Below, one piece after another: positions 62,382-64,000 of a stretch of 64,000 nucleotides of DNA. The notes under the pieces are model-generated. The model was not told the origin of the DNA. It made no database searches and worked only from the letters and a program-made list of their open reading frames with translations. The position numbers and the translations under genes were made by a program. The stretch is from an uncultured Collinsella sp. (GTDB lineage Bacteria > Actinomycetota > Coriobacteriia > Coriobacteriales > Coriobacteriaceae), in contig URPJ01000002.1 of assembly GCA_900549745.1 (NCBI GenBank), forward strand, positions 62,001-126,000, in the 5' to 3' direction. How positions within the stretch are numbered: position 1 is the first letter of the stretch; every line of letters starts with the position of its first letter.

Positions 62382-64000
62382 ATGAGCAATCCCTCGAACC
62401 GCACCTCGATGCGCGGTCAACTCACGCTGCGCGGCGTCGTCATCGGCGCCCTTGGCTGCGTGATCATCACGGCAAGCTCGGCCTACACCGCCCTCAAGAT
62501 GGGCGCCCTCCCCTGGCCGATCATTTTCGCTGCCGTCATTTCGCTGTTCTTCCTTAAGCTCATGGGCAACGCCAGCCTCAACGAGGCCAACATCACCCAC
62601 ACCATCATGTCTGCGGGCGCCATGGTCGCCGGCGGCCTGGCGTTTACCATCCCGGGCGCCTGGATGTTGGGCTATGCCGACCAGATCAGCTGGCTCGACA
62701 TGTTTATCGTGGCGCTCGCCGGCACCATCTTGGGCCTTCTAGCGACAGCGCTCATCCACCGTCACTTTATCGTGGACGCCGCGCTGGAGTTCCCCACCGG
62801 CAACGCCGCTGCCCAGACTCTACGTGCTACCGAGGCCGGCGGCAAGACCGGTAAGCAGCTCTTTGGCTCCATGGCCATCGCAGGCATCTACAGCGTGCTG
62901 CGCGACGCCCTGGGCGTGGTGCCCAGTATGCTGTGCACGCTCAATATCCCCGGCGTGACCTTTGCCATCTACAACTCGCCCATGCTGCTGTCCATCGGCT
63001 TCCTCGTGGGCTTCGCCCCCGTCGCCTTCTGGTTTGCCGGCGCGCTGCTGGGCAACTTTGGCATCATCGTGGGCGGCACCGCCGCCGGTCTGTTCGACGT
63101 TGTGACTGCACAGGGCATCGTCAAGTCCCTGGGCATGGGCCTCATGATGGGCTTTGGCGTCGCCGTCGTCCTCAAGGACATCCTGCCGCAGGTCGCCGGT
63201 ATCGTCCGCGGTCTTGCCGCCGACAGCTCCACCGACACCGACGAGCAGTCGCTTATCTCGGGCTCTCTTAAGCTCGACGCCGGCATCATCGGCCTGGGCG
63301 CTGCCGCCATCGCCGTGATCATCGCCATCGTGCTTGACCTTGGCCCCGTTCCGGCCGTCATCGTGACGTTGTTCACCTTTGTCACCACCATCATGAGCGC
63401 ACAGAGCTGCGGCCAGACGGGCATCGACCCCATGGAGATCTTTGGCCTCATCGTTATGCTCATCGTGGCTGCCTTCGCACAGATCGCTCAGGTCAAGCTA
63501 TTCTTTATCGCCGGCATCGTAGCCGTGGCGTGCGGCCTTGCGGGCGACGTCATGAACGACTTTAAGGCCGGCGCCGTGCTGGGCACCAACCCGCGTGCGC
63601 AGTGGATCGGCCAAGCCATTGGCGGCATCGTGGGCGCCCTGGTCGCCGCAGCCGTCATGGTCGCGCTCGTCACCGCCTATGGCCCGGACGCCTTTGGCCC
63701 CGACAAGAGCTTCGTTGCCGCGCAAGCAAGCGTCGTCGCCACCATGGTCTCGGGCATCCCGAGCGTGCCGTGGTTCGTTGGCGGCTTTATCGCCGGCATC
63801 GTCATGTACTGGCTCGGCATTCCGGCCATGATGATCGGCCTGGGCGTGTACCTGCCGTTCTACATGTCACTCACGGCATTCCTGGGCTCCTGCGTCAAGC
63901 TCGCCTACGACAAGTGGTCCGCCCACCGCGACGCCACCGCTGGTCTTTCTGACGAGGAGAGGGCTGCCAGGGACGCCGCCTTCCAGGAGCAGGGGCTGGT
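62382..64000 (+). CDS. OPT-family oligopeptide/siderophore transporter, 3' end cut by window edge
   Basis: 539 codons are visible with no stop, so the gene runs past the window; the family is usually 550-700 residues. AAAGGAG precedes the ATG. At least 12 hydrophobic segments. LTLRGVVIGALGCVIITASS, then YTALKMGALPWPIIFAAVIS, NEANITHTIMSAGAMVAGG and LEFPTGNAAAQTLRA are OPT-family hallmarks, and a cytoplasmic loop lies near residues 285-300. The substrate is unknown: peptides or metal chelates in relatives. No peptidase lies beside it in the visible part. Confidence 0.88.
   Translation, partial: MSNPSNRTSMRGQLTLRGVVIGALGCVIITASSAYTALKMGALPWPIIFAAVISLFFLKLMGNASLNEANITHTIMSAGAMVAGGLAFTIPGAWMLGYADQISWLDMFIVALAGTILGLLATALIHRHFIVDAALEFPTGNAAAQTLRATEAGGKTGKQLFGSMAIAGIYSVLRDALGVVPSMLCTLNIPGVTFAIYNSPMLLSIGFLVGFAPVAFWFAGALLGNFGIIVGGTAAGLFDVVTAQGIVKSLGMGLMMGFGVAVVLKDILPQVAGIVRGLAADSSTDTDEQSLISGSLKLDAGIIGLGAAAIAVIIAIVLDLGPVPAVIVTLFTFVTTIMSAQSCGQTGIDPMEIFGLIVMLIVAAFAQIAQVKLFFIAGIVAVACGLAGDVMNDFKAGAVLGTNPRAQWIGQAIGGIVGALVAAAVMVALVTAYGPDAFGPDKSFVAAQASVVATMVSGIPSVPWFVGGFIAGIVMYWLGIPAMMIGLGVYLPFYMSLTAFLGSCVKLAYDKWSAHRDATAGLSDEERAARDAAFQEQGL

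Overview
The window looks like a chromosomal segment of a coriobacterium, most probably Collinsella. The evidence is high-GC coding sequence packed tightly on one strand, the ordered set disA, ispD, ispF, cysS, rlmB, yacP, a fused ECF ATPase, an Asp23/AmaP/DUF2273 cluster and protein sequences of Coriobacteriia type. The genus is inferred from remembered similarity, not from a search. Almost all genes lie on the minus strand. Plus-strand exceptions are two HipA-type genes with a HipB, mntP, an M20 peptidase, tRNA-Val and an OPT transporter cut by the right edge.

Layout. 1-1.3 kb: a HipA-like kinase with the end of an N-terminal DNA-binding domain, cut by the left edge. 1.3-6.8 kb: the disA-ispD-ispF-cysS-rlmB-yacP cluster, with a structured leader before rlmB. 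7.0-9.6 kb: mntP behind a yybP-ykoY manganese riboswitch, then hipBA with a repeated operator-like motif. 9.8-14.1 kb: pepD and clpC. 14.3-19.4 kb: a very large 2-hydroxyacyl-CoA dehydratase activator-like protein, its TetR regulator and a 21-bp palindromic operator. 19.7-22.1 kb: a DUF2798 membrane protein and a ThrE-type exporter. 22.1-25.7 kb: a repeat-rich spacer, lysS with an extra tRNA-binding domain, greA, tatA and tRNA-Pro. 25.7-32.6 kb: veg-ispE, dtd, rdgB, rph, murI, a HAD hydrolase and a Lys/Orn-type murE. 32.7-35.4 kb: asnB, tRNA-Val and a repeat-rich non-coding block. 35.5-40.3 kb: argCJBD. 40.6-45.0 kb: an FMN-riboswitch operon encoding RibU, a fused EcfA, EcfT and two PNPOx-like flavoproteins. 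45.2-48.3 kb: groESL flanked by very large palindromes. 48.3-51.6 kb: two divergent amidohydrolases. 51.7-56.9 kb: a zinc-ribbon membrane protein, YitT, the Asp23 cluster and YebC. 57.1-62.2 kb: a DUF6020-like membrane protein, lgt, a NifU-like protein, dCMP deaminase and coaX. 62.4 kb to the end: the OPT transporter.

The genes serve isoprenoid precursor synthesis (ispD, ispF, ispE), c-di-AMP signalling (disA), cell wall synthesis (murI, murE), translation and its quality control (cysS, lysS, dtd, rlmB, yebC), arginine/ornithine synthesis, flavin uptake and envelope stress.

The most striking content that the genes do not explain is in the spacers. A family of short stem-loops sits immediately after stop codons. 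Their stems differ but the loop keeps a GGGACAGG-like core. There are also four long imperfect-to-perfect palindromes of about 100-210 bp, two inverted-repeat-bounded elements of 213 and 243 bp, and a 26-bp duplication of the tRNA-Val 3' end.
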